A DNA stretch of 48,167 nt, taken from IMG/VR virus record IMGVR_UViG_3300025127_000066, positions 1 through 48,167 of that record. The stretch is one strand, 5' to 3'. Position numbers and translations under genes: made by a program. Origin of the DNA: a virus. The notes below the pieces were generated by a model. The model did not search any database, was not told the origin of the DNA, and worked only from the letters and a program-made list of their open reading frames with translations. Below are positions 7,813-15,336 of the stretch, piece after piece; position 1 is the stretch's first letter; every line of letters begins with the position of its first letter.

Positions 7813-9874
7813 TTGCACTAAATCCTTGTTCACCCGGCACTGGTACTTGCCCTGTGCCAATGTTACCGCCGCCTGCACCTGTTGGGTCCATAGCATCAGC
7901 ACCCGGTGGTACTTGCCCTTGCTCTGTCATTGGTGTTTGGAACCCTTTCATAATTTCTGCTTGCAGTGCAGCTTCATCCATATTGTTAGTAACTTTGTCG
8001 GGGTCTAAGTCCATAGACTTTGCAATCTCACGGATTACATATTGGAACTTAGCAAAAGGTGCGAGTGCAGGGTTACTTGCAATTTGCAAGAACTGCATAA
8101 GTCTCTGACTACGTATTTCATTTGCCATCAGGCTTTCTGTGCCACGAGCTTTAACTTCTAAGTCACCCTTAATTTCTGGGTCAAAATCAAACTGCATATT
8201 AAATCTGAATAGACCCTCGCCTAAAGGTCTTAACAAATAATCGTCTACATTTTTAATTATAGTTTTTGTGCTACCCTGCGCTGCTCCCATCAACATAGAT
8301 ATACCAGACGCTGTTCTACCAACGCCCTGAACACCAGTTTGCCCATGAGCAAATGATGGGAAGCCCGTACTTTCATCTGCAAGCACACGAGCTTTGTCAA
8401 ACAACATCATGTTTTCTTGTGCTACATTAGGGAACTTAGTACCAAAAATAGCTTGGCCCGGTGCGCCACCCTGTCGCCGGAATATCTTACCGGGATATAG
8501 TGATAAGTCTTGACCCGGCACCAAGTTTGTTTCATCAACCTCTACAATTAAGTTGCCTGATAGAACAGCATTGTCAACAGCCATACGCATGAAACCATTC
8601 ATCAATGTCTGCGTATCATCCATGTTTTCGGCAATACCAACACCAAAGAATGAGTATGGGTTTAGTTCATACGGTGCAGCAGAATATGGTATCTTAGCTG
8701 GCTTAAATGGATTAAGAACCATACGCAAAAGTTTATTATTGCATACCCATATGTTTGCCTGTAGTTCATCAAATTCTTTTAATTCATTTGGTATGTCTAC
8801 ATCTTGCTCTTCAAGAAGCTCAACATCAACCATGCCCCAGTACTCAAGAACTTCAAAGCGGTCAATACCATGTTCTGGTGCATAGTCAGTTAGGTCTTCT
8901 TCCCAATACTTTTTAGTATAGTTTTCGCCCATTTGAATAACTTCATCAATAACTCCGCTTCTAAAGTATGGACGTTTTTTCAGATTACGCAATTGAGTGC
9001 GAGACATTTTGTGACGCTCAATTATATACTGTGCTTCATCCATATTGTTAGCGTCTGGGTCAGGATAAAAGTTCCAAACGGATACATGATTTACTTGTGG
9101 TATTGTTTTAAATAGTGGGTCGTAATTACCATCATCACCCCAGTTAGGATATTCTTTGTCTATAGCAAATGGGCCTTTCATTACGCCTGTGCCAAACAAC
9201 GCCATCTCAAATGCTGCACTACGTAAATGTTTGGTTGCGCCAGACTCTTCTAACTGGTCATGTATTTTCTTTTGCATTTTTTTAGCGGCAATCATAGCTG
9301 GACTAAATGCAATAGCTGTAGGTGTTTTACCCGGACCCTCTTTTAATTTATCTTGTACTGGTTCAAGTTTGTTTTCCAGTACCCCAAGTTTTTCTTGAAG
9401 ACTTTGGGCGGTTGCACCCACTGGGAAATCCATGCCGTCTCCTTCAAAACCATAGGGACTTGAAAGCATAGTTTCACTACGCAATTGTTCTGGTTCTTTA
9501 GGGTCAAAATGTACATCAGCTACAACTCCTTCTGGTAATTCAGTAGGCTCTATAGACAAAGGAAAACGCTGGTTAGCAAACAGAACATCTACAATTTGTC
9601 CATATGCTGCCAGCGTTTTAGTCTTTGTAACTTTAATAAATACTCTAGATTTTTCTGCTTCAGTAAACTGAACGTCCGGGCCGTACAGACCCCGATAATT
9701 ACGATATGCACGTAACCAACGCTCCTCATCTTGATACCTATAGTCCTCAGAACGCTTATACCTATCTATAATAAATGGTATAATATTTGTTACGTCAGTG
9801 TCAGTTTGAGATGTATCGTCTGTATCTTCCAGAGCGATAGCATCATCTTCAATCATAATTTCATCTTCAGCCAT
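7739..9874 (-). CDS. Portal protein (P22-like)
   Basis: The 711-residue product resembles P22-type portal proteins: an acidic N-terminus, a helical clip/stem region, a conserved middle with FGTGVMKGPF and NFYPDPDANNMDEAQYIIER, then YSFFGVGIAENMDDTQTLMN, and a Gln/Gly/Pro-rich C-terminal tail like those that extend into the capsid. Twelve copies would form the ring at the packaging vertex that binds terminase and the adaptor. It lies 11 bp after the large terminase gene, the usual order. Length fits the P22 portal (about 725 residues). Confidence 0.88.
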   Translation of the reverse strand: MAEDEIMIEDDAIALEDTDDTSQTDTDVTNIIPFIIDRYKRSEDYRYQDEERWLRAYRNYRGLYGPDVQFTEAEKSRVFIKVTKTKTLAAYGQIVDVLFANQRFPLSIEPTELPEGVVADVHFDPKEPEQLRSETMLSSPYGFEGDGMDFPVGATAQSLQEKLGVLENKLEPVQDKLKEGPGKTPTAIAFSPAMIAAKKMQKKIHDQLEESGATKHLRSAAFEMALFGTGVMKGPFAIDKEYPNWGDDGNYDPLFKTIPQVNHVSVWNFYPDPDANNMDEAQYIIERHKMSRTQLRNLKKRPYFRSGVIDEVIQMGENYTKKYWEEDLTDYAPEHGIDRFEVLEYWGMVDVELLEEQDVDIPNELKEFDELQANIWVCNNKLLRMVLNPFKPAKIPYSAAPYELNPYSFFGVGIAENMDDTQTLMNGFMRMAVDNAVLSGNLIVEVDETNLVPGQDLSLYPGKIFRRQGGAPGQAIFGTKFPNVAQENMMLFDKARVLADESTGFPSFAHGQTGVQGVGRTASGISMLMGAAQGSTKTIIKNVDDYLLRPLGEGLFRFNMQFDFDPEIKGDLEVKARGTESLMANEIRSQRLMQFLQIASNPALAPFAKFQYVIREIAKSMDLDPDKVTNNMDEAALQAEIMKGFQTPMTEQGQVPPGADAMDPTGAGGGNIGTGQVPVPGEQGFSANGQQGTTQQAQAAGEQQTPVGPLQ

Positions 9875-9885
9875 ATTGCTTTTCC

Positions 9886-11445
9886 TTAGTATCCAAAGGT
9901 CGCATCTGCCACTTGCATACCGCCACCGGGTCTACCCATTGGGTCATAGTCAAATACACTAAATCTTGGTCGTGACATTATACCATATCTAAGAGCATCA
10001 TACAAGTGGTCTTCACTCTTTGTGTCAATGTCTTCTGGGTTTTTTTTGTCCAACGGTATTGAGGGAAGTTGGGATATGACATGTGTGCAAGTATCAAAGA
10101 AAACAAGTCTAGGCTCCTCTGTAAATTCATCTATCTGCAGTCTACGATGCACTTCGTTTTTACCTGCTACGCGACTGCCCCTACTTCTATCTGATGGTCT
10201 CCAACGACATCCTCTGCTAATCATTTGTTCTGCCAAAGAAGGACCAGTATCGCCACGTTTATGCCACAAAGAGCTATCCAGAACACCGTACTTAATATTA
10301 CCATCTTCCGCTTCCGCTTCTAAAATCATATCTGCCAAGTCTGTGGCAAGGACTTTAGAAACGTATAGTTCTCTATATACCACAAGTTGTTCAGAAGGCG
10401 CAACGGCAAACCAAACAACACCACTATAGCTGCCGTAGCCATAGTCGCAAGCGCGAAACTTAACCCAGTTACTAGGTATACGATAAGGTTCAACAACATG
10501 AACGCGCCTATCAAACTCAGTGAATGCTGCACCTTCTTTGATGTCCCAATCCCCTTCAAGAAGCTGCCTACGCTGCTGCTCTGGAAGTGATAGGAGCATG
10601 GCTTCGTAATCACCAGCTTCCGCAAGGTATGGATTATCAGAAAGTCTTGCGGGTATAAATCGTCTTTTAAATAAAGGCTTTCCTGCCTTGCTATGTCCTG
10701 CTGGATACCGTAGGACTTCGGTTGTTTCAATATCGGTTGCATCAAAGGCTCTGTCGTATGGCGAAGGGTCAATGAACATCTTCTTGACCCAGTGATGACC
10801 TCTACCGCCGGGGTTGGTCGTAGCCCTCATAAAAATTGGCAAGTCGCTTGCAGTGGACCGTAGACGTGACCGCATGTAATTCCATGCATACGGTGTGGCC
10901 CATTGTGTCAACTCGTCAAAGCCTATCCAGCTAAATGCCAGACCCTGATAGCGCAAGACATCCTCATCCCTATCAAGGTAGGACATCCACAACCTTGCAC
11001 CAGATGGCGCAGTCCACTGCATCTTTCTTTCTGACCACTTAATACCGGGCCAGATTTTTGGGTACAACTCCTGCGACTTAAATATAAGTTCGCGCAACTC
11101 CTCTGTGGTGTGTCGCAGCAGAAGCCCACTAAACTGTGGATGCCCCATGTATCGTAAAGGGTCTGCAAGCATAGCGTAGCTTTTGCCACCACCTGCAGAA
11201 CCACCGTACAAAACTTCTCTTTCACTTGCAGCCAAGAACTCCGTCTGTGGTCCGGGGTTTGGCTTGAACAACACATTAGCATGTTCTTCTATGCTTTGTG
11301 TTTCATATGAAACCTTTTTAGTCTTAGCTGCTGGCTCTTGAGCCTGTTCTTTGCGTGTGGATTTCTTCCGCTTTGGCGATTGCCTTTTCCGCATATTCTG
11401 CCCACTTGCGGAGGCTTGCAGCTTGATTCTTACGTCTTCGCTCAT
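9886..11445 (-). CDS. terL: Terminase large subunit
   Basis: The ATPase/nuclease motor that packages DNA into procapsids. Walker A is GGSAGGGKS (81-89), Walker B is SWIGFDE with D177/E178, and the coupling motif is RATTNPGG (208-215). The RNase H-like nuclease has acidic residues D334 (RACDYGYG), D390 (GVLDSS) and D479/D483 (SEDHLYDALRY). All core parts are present in 519 residues. The first 45 residues are very basic and are encoded in the 122-bp overlap with the upstream gene; an alternative start at 11394 also lies inside the overlap. I expect headful or cohesive/terminal-repeat packaging but cannot tell which. Confidence 0.95.
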   Translation of the reverse strand: MSEDVRIKLQASASGQNMRKRQSPKRKKSTRKEQAQEPAAKTKKVSYETQSIEEHANVLFKPNPGPQTEFLAASEREVLYGGSAGGGKSYAMLADPLRYMGHPQFSGLLLRHTTEELRELIFKSQELYPKIWPGIKWSERKMQWTAPSGARLWMSYLDRDEDVLRYQGLAFSWIGFDELTQWATPYAWNYMRSRLRSTASDLPIFMRATTNPGGRGHHWVKKMFIDPSPYDRAFDATDIETTEVLRYPAGHSKAGKPLFKRRFIPARLSDNPYLAEAGDYEAMLLSLPEQQRRQLLEGDWDIKEGAAFTEFDRRVHVVEPYRIPSNWVKFRACDYGYGSYSGVVWFAVAPSEQLVVYRELYVSKVLATDLADMILEAEAEDGNIKYGVLDSSLWHKRGDTGPSLAEQMISRGCRWRPSDRSRGSRVAGKNEVHRRLQIDEFTEEPRLVFFDTCTHVISQLPSIPLDKKNPEDIDTKSEDHLYDALRYGIMSRPRFSVFDYDPMGRPGGGMQVADATFGY

Positions 11446-11725
11446 TATTTAACCGTTTCCTCAAACCTACATGCGAGATGTATCTGCCAGTCTGCGTACT
11501 CAACCAGTTTGCTACTTCACGATAGCTATATTGATTTACGTGCGACCTAGCCTTCTCTAGCAAATCCAATTCAATTGGTATAGGTTGAAGAATGTCGGGG
11601 TCTTCATCATCCTGTTTATATCCGAATGGTACTGTACGTGCAATACGTGGAATAGGTATCCACTCGTTATCTTCTTTGATGTCTGTTGGCTGTGGTAGCT
11701 TCCACTTGCCTATGCTTCTACTCAT
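11324..11725 (-). CDS. Helix-turn-helix protein upstream of terL
   Basis: A 133-residue basic protein with a likely helix-turn-helix in YSYREVANWLSTQTGRYISH, followed by an Arg/Lys-rich helix. It overlaps terL by 122 bp and the upstream gene by four bases. It may help DNA recognition in packaging, beside or instead of the TerS candidate at 12279-12653. The alternative is a late-gene regulator. The N-terminal third (IPRIARTVPFGYKQDDEDP) is a sequence I have seen in other marine phages without a function. Confidence 0.55.
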   Translation of the reverse strand: MSRSIGKWKLPQPTDIKEDNEWIPIPRIARTVPFGYKQDDEDPDILQPIPIELDLLEKARSHVNQYSYREVANWLSTQTGRYISHVGLRKRLNNERRRKNQAASLRKWAEYAEKAIAKAEEIHTQRTGSRASS

Positions 11726-12279
11726 TTGTTTTTACGGTGATCTACTGTAGACAGAACCATACCACCTTTTCTATAATCAACAGAGCCGCCTTTATTTAGC
11801 ATTTTTAATTTTCTTGTTGGGCCGGAAACGGGTGGTCTTATACCCATTCCAACAGCAGATTTACCGCCGCCACCAGCAACAGTTTTTAACTTCTTTTTTG
11901 TTTTCTTTTTAGCTTTTTCTCGTTTTTCCTGTTCTTTCTTTTTTTGTTTCTCTTCGTATTCTGCTTTTCTTTGTGCCGCTAATTCATTTATTTCTTTATC
12001 CGAAGGTTCTTTAGTTAATAAATCTGATTTTCCTTCTTTTCCAGAAAGCGCATAATCTATACCCATAGCTTGAGTTTTCATAGAAAAAGGAACTTTGCCC
12101 TTTGCTCTAAACTCTAAACGATGATTATCTGATGGTGTAAAATAATGAAGTCCTCTATTATCTACCCCTGTGCTTTTAGCAGATACAGTTTTACCATCTG
12201 GGGTTTCCATAGTTCTAGTTATTCTATTTTCTTGATATATTGCACTAGAAGAACGCTTTCTTTTATTTGGTGGGGCCAT
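11722..12279 (-). CDS. Basic coiled-coil hypothetical protein
   Basis: A 185-residue protein with a long Lys/Glu helix (residues about 90-135, dominated by EKQKKKEQEKREKAKKKTKK), a glycine patch and a C-terminal GG-x-V/M repeat (NKGGSVDYRKGGMVL). It overlaps the small terminase gene by one base and the HTH gene by four. Composition suggests nucleic acid or virion DNA contact. Not recognised. Confidence 0.5.
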   Translation of the reverse strand: MAPPNKRKRSSSAIYQENRITRTMETPDGKTVSAKSTGVDNRGLHYFTPSDNHRLEFRAKGKVPFSMKTQAMGIDYALSGKEGKSDLLTKEPSDKEINELAAQRKAEYEEKQKKKEQEKREKAKKKTKKKLKTVAGGGGKSAVGMGIRPPVSGPTRKLKMLNKGGSVDYRKGGMVLSTVDHRKNK

Positions 12280-12653
12280 CAGTCATCATCCTCTACTGGT
12301 GCTTTAGGTGGCATAAGCATAACACCGCCACTTGCTTCTACCTGCATCTTTTCTGTCTTCACTAGACCTACACGGTCAAGCAGTTCTTTCGCTGCAGACA
12401 TCTTATCACGAATACCCAACTCAGTCGGGTCATACAATGCACCTGTCATCGCCATCGCAGCCTTCGGCGCATTACGAGCCATGTACATTTGTGTTGCCTC
12501 AAGTATTTCTTCTTTGAGACCTTTAACAATATCCGAAGTGCTAGAAGTGTCGGAATATCCTGCCATCTTTTTTGCCTGTACCATATCACCACCTGCTTCT
12601 TCAAACAGGACGTTTAAGAACGCTTGTTGTTTTTCTGTAAGTTCTCTAGCCAT
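12279..12653 (-). CDS. Putative terminase small subunit
   Basis: The N-terminus ELTEKQQAFLNVLFEEAGGD followed by a helix-turn-helix (MVQAKKMAGYSDTSS) matches the opening of Terminase_2-type small subunits, which bind the packaging site. A helical middle (GIRDKMSAAKELLDRVGLVK) resembles the oligomerisation region, and the tail is acidic. At 124 residues it is within the normal size range. It sits two genes upstream of terL. An unspecified DNA-binding protein is the alternative. Confidence 0.65.
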   Translation of the reverse strand: MARELTEKQQAFLNVLFEEAGGDMVQAKKMAGYSDTSSTSDIVKGLKEEILEATQMYMARNAPKAAMAMTGALYDPTELGIRDKMSAAKELLDRVGLVKTEKMQVEASGGVMLMPPKAPVEDDD

Positions 12654-12826
12654 TATTTACTCTTTTTAATAAATTTTTTGAACAACCCGTCCAAATATCT
12701 AGCATCACCAAATCTTGGTTTACCTGATGATTTTCCCATGTATTGCTGACCAGATGCTGTTTTACTAGCTTTAAAAATACCACCTTCACCTTGATACTTT
12801 GACTTATAAGTTCTTGCACTAGACAT
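12653..12826 (-). CDS. 57-aa basic hypothetical protein
   Basis: A short frame joined by TAATG overlaps to both neighbours: its ATG shares a base with the lysozyme stop and its stop shares a base with the small-terminase ATG. The product is basic and Gly/Ser/Lys-rich (MSSARTYKSKYQGEGGIFKA at the start). The exact stitching on both sides is strong evidence that it is translated. Function unknown. Confidence 0.6.
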   Translation of the reverse strand: MSSARTYKSKYQGEGGIFKASKTASGQQYMGKSSGKPRFGDARYLDGLFKKFIKKSK

Positions 12827-13311
12827 TAAAACTCTCCGTTGTGCATAGCATTAGCTAACTTAGTAGCTCTGCCTTTTACCTGCGTTGCCCACCTGCTATC
12901 AAGCATCTCTTTTGCTGCAGTAGGATAGTCACCACATTCTACAGCAGCCCACATCTTCTTAAACTTACACAGTCTAGGCACACCCATATTAAATGCCATA
13001 TCTATTAATATAAGCTGACGTACAGAGTCTAACCTGTCTACGCAAGGGTGCGCACGTACCAGTTCTTCCTCAACAATCTGTACGTCATTCGTTGCTAGAT
13101 AGACCGCATCAGCTTCGGTGATTCCCCATTCATATACGTGGTCAATAGATGGGTAGTCCATCCAGTCAAGTTCTTCCTTGCTTATGCCACGGTCTTCTAG
13201 GTTTCGTCCAATACCAATAGTATCAATTCCTAATGTGTCTTTATATACTTGTAGGCGTAGTCCCTCTGATACTATAAGTTTTTCTATTAAATCTTGTCTA
13301 TCATATTTCAT
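12826..13311 (-). CDS. Endolysin, T4-type lysozyme (GH24)
   Basis: Cleaves the beta-1,4 bond of peptidoglycan to release progeny. The N-terminal catalytic block SEGLRLQVYKDTLGIDTIGI has E16, D25 and T31 with the same spacing as E11, D20 and T26 of T4 lysozyme, and GIGRNLED follows. The C-terminal part (DMAFNMGVPRLCKFKKMWAA) matches the family helices. Length 161 is close to T4's 164. The start at 13311 forms an ATGA overlap with the upstream gene; the longer frame from 13338 adds nine residues with no obvious site. No signal peptide, so it depends on a holin. Confidence 0.93.
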   Translation of the reverse strand: MKYDRQDLIEKLIVSEGLRLQVYKDTLGIDTIGIGRNLEDRGISKEELDWMDYPSIDHVYEWGITEADAVYLATNDVQIVEEELVRAHPCVDRLDSVRQLILIDMAFNMGVPRLCKFKKMWAAVECGDYPTAAKEMLDSRWATQVKGRATKLANAMHNGEF

Positions 13312-13502
13312 GTACCAATAGCCCCTACTATACCACAACTATACTCAACAGTTTTCCAGTCGCCATCTCTTGGTATTGATTCGTGTATGGCTTTAAACTC
13401 TAAACATTCAGGTTCATTTTCAAACCACTGAATGGTCTGACTAAAACACTGACCATTTTCAAAACAAACATTTAACATCAACGCCCATATTATATGTGTC
13501 AT
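13308..13502 (-). CDS. Small cysteine-containing, possibly exported protein
   Basis: A 64-residue protein with a hydrophobic start (MTHIIWALMLNVCF), two short Cys-spaced segments (FENGQCFSQT and EPECLEF) and an SCG near the end. The shape (hydrophobic N-terminus, GxxxS, E-C, helix, W, SCG) recurs in the product at 18776-19015, so they may be paralogues. Placed between holin-like and lysozyme genes, it could act in lysis (spanin-like) or the periplasm. No lipobox is evident. Confidence 0.5.
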   Translation of the reverse strand: MTHIIWALMLNVCFENGQCFSQTIQWFENEPECLEFKAIHESIPRDGDWKTVEYSCGIVGAIGT

Positions 13503-13750
13503 TCTGAACGACTTTCTCTTTCTAGGCGTTTTGCTTGGGTTTGATGTGCATTACCCTCGTGGCTCATCCATACCGCAAATGCACCTGTCATGGCCCCCGT
13601 GACTACACTCACCAGTGCCGCTTGTTGACTTGTCGGATTTTCCAGTGTCATAAACCATTCCACCACTCTCCATGCTGACACTGACATCATTAGCATCATT
13701 AGTCGTGGTAGTAGCTTCCACGCCAGCACTCTTTCCATTACGCCTGTCAT
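13499..13750 (-). CDS. Holin-like membrane protein
   Basis: An 83-residue protein with two hydrophobic segments (about 12-34 and 43-62) and a charged C-terminal tail (QTQAKRLERESRSE), the layout of a class II holin. It is next to the endolysin with a four-base overlap into the intervening small gene. A second, better recognised holin lies at 14169-14552, so one may be an antiholin or pinholin. The call is from topology and context. Confidence 0.55.
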   Translation of the reverse strand: MTGVMERVLAWKLLPRLMMLMMSVSAWRVVEWFMTLENPTSQQAALVSVVTGAMTGAFAVWMSHEGNAHQTQAKRLERESRSE

Positions 13751-13763
13751 AGTTATTCACTTT

Positions 13764-14090
13764 TTATCTGCGTCTTCGTCTTCTAACTGCTCTGCCGCGT
13801 TGACCACCGCCACCGCCGCCTCCAAGAAGTTTAGCTGCTCCCATGCCGCCTATGCCTATGCCCTTTTTAGGTCTTGGTCTTTTAACCATACCAACGTCCG
13901 AGGCTTTAGTACCCGTACCCATACCGGGACGAACAGCTTTTGTTACTGGTCTTTTTGCTTTTGCTTTTGCCATTAATGCAGCCAAAGCTGCTGGCGTTTT
14001 AGTAGGTCTTCGTTTTGGTCTTCCCATTCCCGGTCTGACTGCTTTTTTTATGGGGCGATCTGTTGGTCGCATGGTAAATTTTCGTCTCAT
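13764..14090 (-). CDS. Arg/Lys-rich protamine-like protein
   Basis: A 108-residue protein with about 34 Arg+Lys, only two acidic residues (both Asp) and no Glu. It carries two KAVRPGMG repeats, an AKAKAK run, a seven-Gly run and ends in six Arg. Such composition suggests tight nucleic acid binding, for example DNA condensation in the capsid or coating of host DNA. The start at 14090 is preferred since AAGGGG lies upstream; a GTG at 14108 would include that site. No homologue recognised. Confidence 0.55.
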   Translation of the reverse strand: MRRKFTMRPTDRPIKKAVRPGMGRPKRRPTKTPAALAALMAKAKAKRPVTKAVRPGMGTGTKASDVGMVKRPRPKKGIGIGGMGAAKLLGGGGGGGQRGRAVRRRRRR

Positions 14091-14168
14091 TATTCTTCCC
14101 CTTTTCACGATTTTTCCTTGCTTGTTCTTCTGTGGTTAGGTTGGACATACTCCACATCTGCACTAGGA

Positions 14169-14552
14169 CTACCTCTTACCAAAGAATTTTGTAGCACTGC
14201 GTACACCAAAGCTGGCAGCAACAATAACACCAAGGCTGTATTGATACCACTCAGGCATTTTGTTGAGTTGTTCAAATCCATTCTGCACTATACCTTCCAT
14301 ACCGGGAATGAACGCCAGTATTAATGGTATGCTAAATAAAACTACTAGCCACTCATCCTTCCAACTTGATGCCGAAGAACGAGCCATTTCAATGTCCCAA
14401 TCAATTTCGCCAGTGGCTTTCTTTTCCATGATAGCCGCTTCAGCTTTAGCTCTTGCGACATTAGCATTTGCTTTCGCCTTTGTCTGCTCAACTTTGCCAT
14501 CCATCCAACTCCCTGCAATATTTGCAATTGGACCTATCAATGCTGTCCACAT
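14169..14552 (-). CDS. Holin, GTA-type three-TM family
   Basis: A 127-residue protein with an N-terminal helix rich in Ala/Lys, then SWKDEWLVVLFSIPLILAFI (hydrophobic), a short amphipathic loop, MPEWYQYSLGVIVAASFGV (hydrophobic) and a basic end. This pattern matches the GTA_holin_3TM family found in alphaproteobacterial gene transfer agents and marine phages. It would permeabilise the inner membrane so the lysozyme can reach the wall. It precedes the holin-like and endolysin genes in the same operon. Confidence 0.78.
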   Translation of the reverse strand: MWTALIGPIANIAGSWMDGKVEQTKAKANANVARAKAEAAIMEKKATGEIDWDIEMARSSASSWKDEWLVVLFSIPLILAFIPGMEGIVQNGFEQLNKMPEWYQYSLGVIVAASFGVRSATKFFGKR

Positions 14553-14806
14553 TAGCTTCCTACTCCTCGCCTAAACTTGGCTGTTTTCTTTTGTATCTTT
14601 TTAGGCTGCTTGACGAACTGCTTACCAGCACGAGTTCCTGCTCTTTTAGCACGGGTGGTAGCTGCGTATTCTTGCGGCGATAACGCCTTGATAGCAGCGG
14701 TTGGTAAATAACGCTCACCTGTTTCGGAAGACTTTTTACCACTCTTGGTTCTCCACTTTTGACCTGTCCAAGTTTTTAAACTTTTTTGTGATTTTGCTAG
14801 TGCCAT
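14552..14806 (-). CDS. Small basic conserved phage protein
   Basis: An 84-residue very basic product (SLKTWTGQKWRTKSGKKSSE, then GERYLPTAAIKALSPQEYAA) of a kind I know from many marine phages and some giant viruses (from memory a DUF5872-like protein, no known function). It is the first gene after the promoter at 14813-14841 and overlaps the holin start by one base. DNA or RNA binding is plausible from charge. Confidence 0.6.
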   Translation of the reverse strand: MALAKSQKSLKTWTGQKWRTKSGKKSSETGERYLPTAAIKALSPQEYAATTRAKRAGTRAGKQFVKQPKKIQKKTAKFRRGVGS

Positions 14807-14812
14807 GTTTAA

Positions 14813-14841
14813 GTTATACCATCATATTACATAATTGTCAA
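14813..14841 (-). promoter_or_regulatory. Sigma70-type promoter for the holin-lysozyme-terminase block
   Basis: On the minus strand TTGACA (14836-14841) and TATAAC (14813-14818) are exactly 17 bp apart. It overlaps the end of the gene at 14827-15300, and the predicted start site is at the beginning of the next gene, leaving almost no leader. If active, the first gene would start from a nearly leaderless message, or the promoter mainly serves genes below it. Confidence 0.6.
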
Positions 14842-15300
14842 GAGAAAAATAAATAAACCTATACCTACAGCTATTATAGCACCAATTCCTGTGGCTATTT
14901 TTATATTTTCCATCATCTCTTGCTGCCGCCGAATAGCTTCTCTTCTAGCTTTTGCTTGTGCTTCTTTTAACTTTTTTATGCGTTCTTTTCTTAAATCTAC
15001 TATAGACTGCCATGTACCGGGACCAAAGCGTAGGTCAATCAATGTGCGCATCTCTTGTATTTTTTCTTGCGCTATACGAGCGTCTATGACTTCTTGAGCC
15101 ACTGACTCTATTCCTAGTTGATCTCCTAAACCTAACCCAGATTTTTTAGATCTTTGTTGTTGTACTTGTTTTTCACCCTCAAGCAGATTGTCTACATACT
15201 TAGCAATCTCGCCTATATCGTTGGCGGTATTGATGGTAGACTTAATACCATCTACGGCACTCTTCACCAGTGCGATACCCGCAAGGGTTTCTGCAATCAT
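14827..15300 (-). CDS. Membrane-anchored helical hypothetical protein
   Basis: A 157-residue protein with a helical N-terminal region (AGIALVKSAVDGIKSTINTA), a long Arg/Lys/Gln coiled coil (about 95-133) and one C-terminal membrane segment (about 135-156, ending FLLTIM). The tail-anchor topology suggests an inner membrane protein or a virion protein that contacts membrane during ejection. Similar proteins occur in marine phages without assigned role. Confidence 0.5.
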   Translation of the reverse strand: MIAETLAGIALVKSAVDGIKSTINTANDIGEIAKYVDNLLEGEKQVQQQRSKKSGLGLGDQLGIESVAQEVIDARIAQEKIQEMRTLIDLRFGPGTWQSIVDLRKERIKKLKEAQAKARREAIRRQQEMMENIKIATGIGAIIAVGIGLFIFLLTIM

Positions 15301-15336
15301 CTCTGTTCCTCTTTAATTGGTTAATTATCATAATTT

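Noticed and set aside
10022-10429. 135-aa plus-strand ORF inside terL, and similar long antisense ORFs at 3089, 17786 and 39030
   Set aside because: They lie fully within confident genes on the other strand and look like codon-bias shadows.
14005-14148. 47-aa minus-strand frame overlapping the start of the protamine-like gene
   Set aside because: Weak ribosome site (one base from the ATG) and nearly full overlap with a better supported frame.
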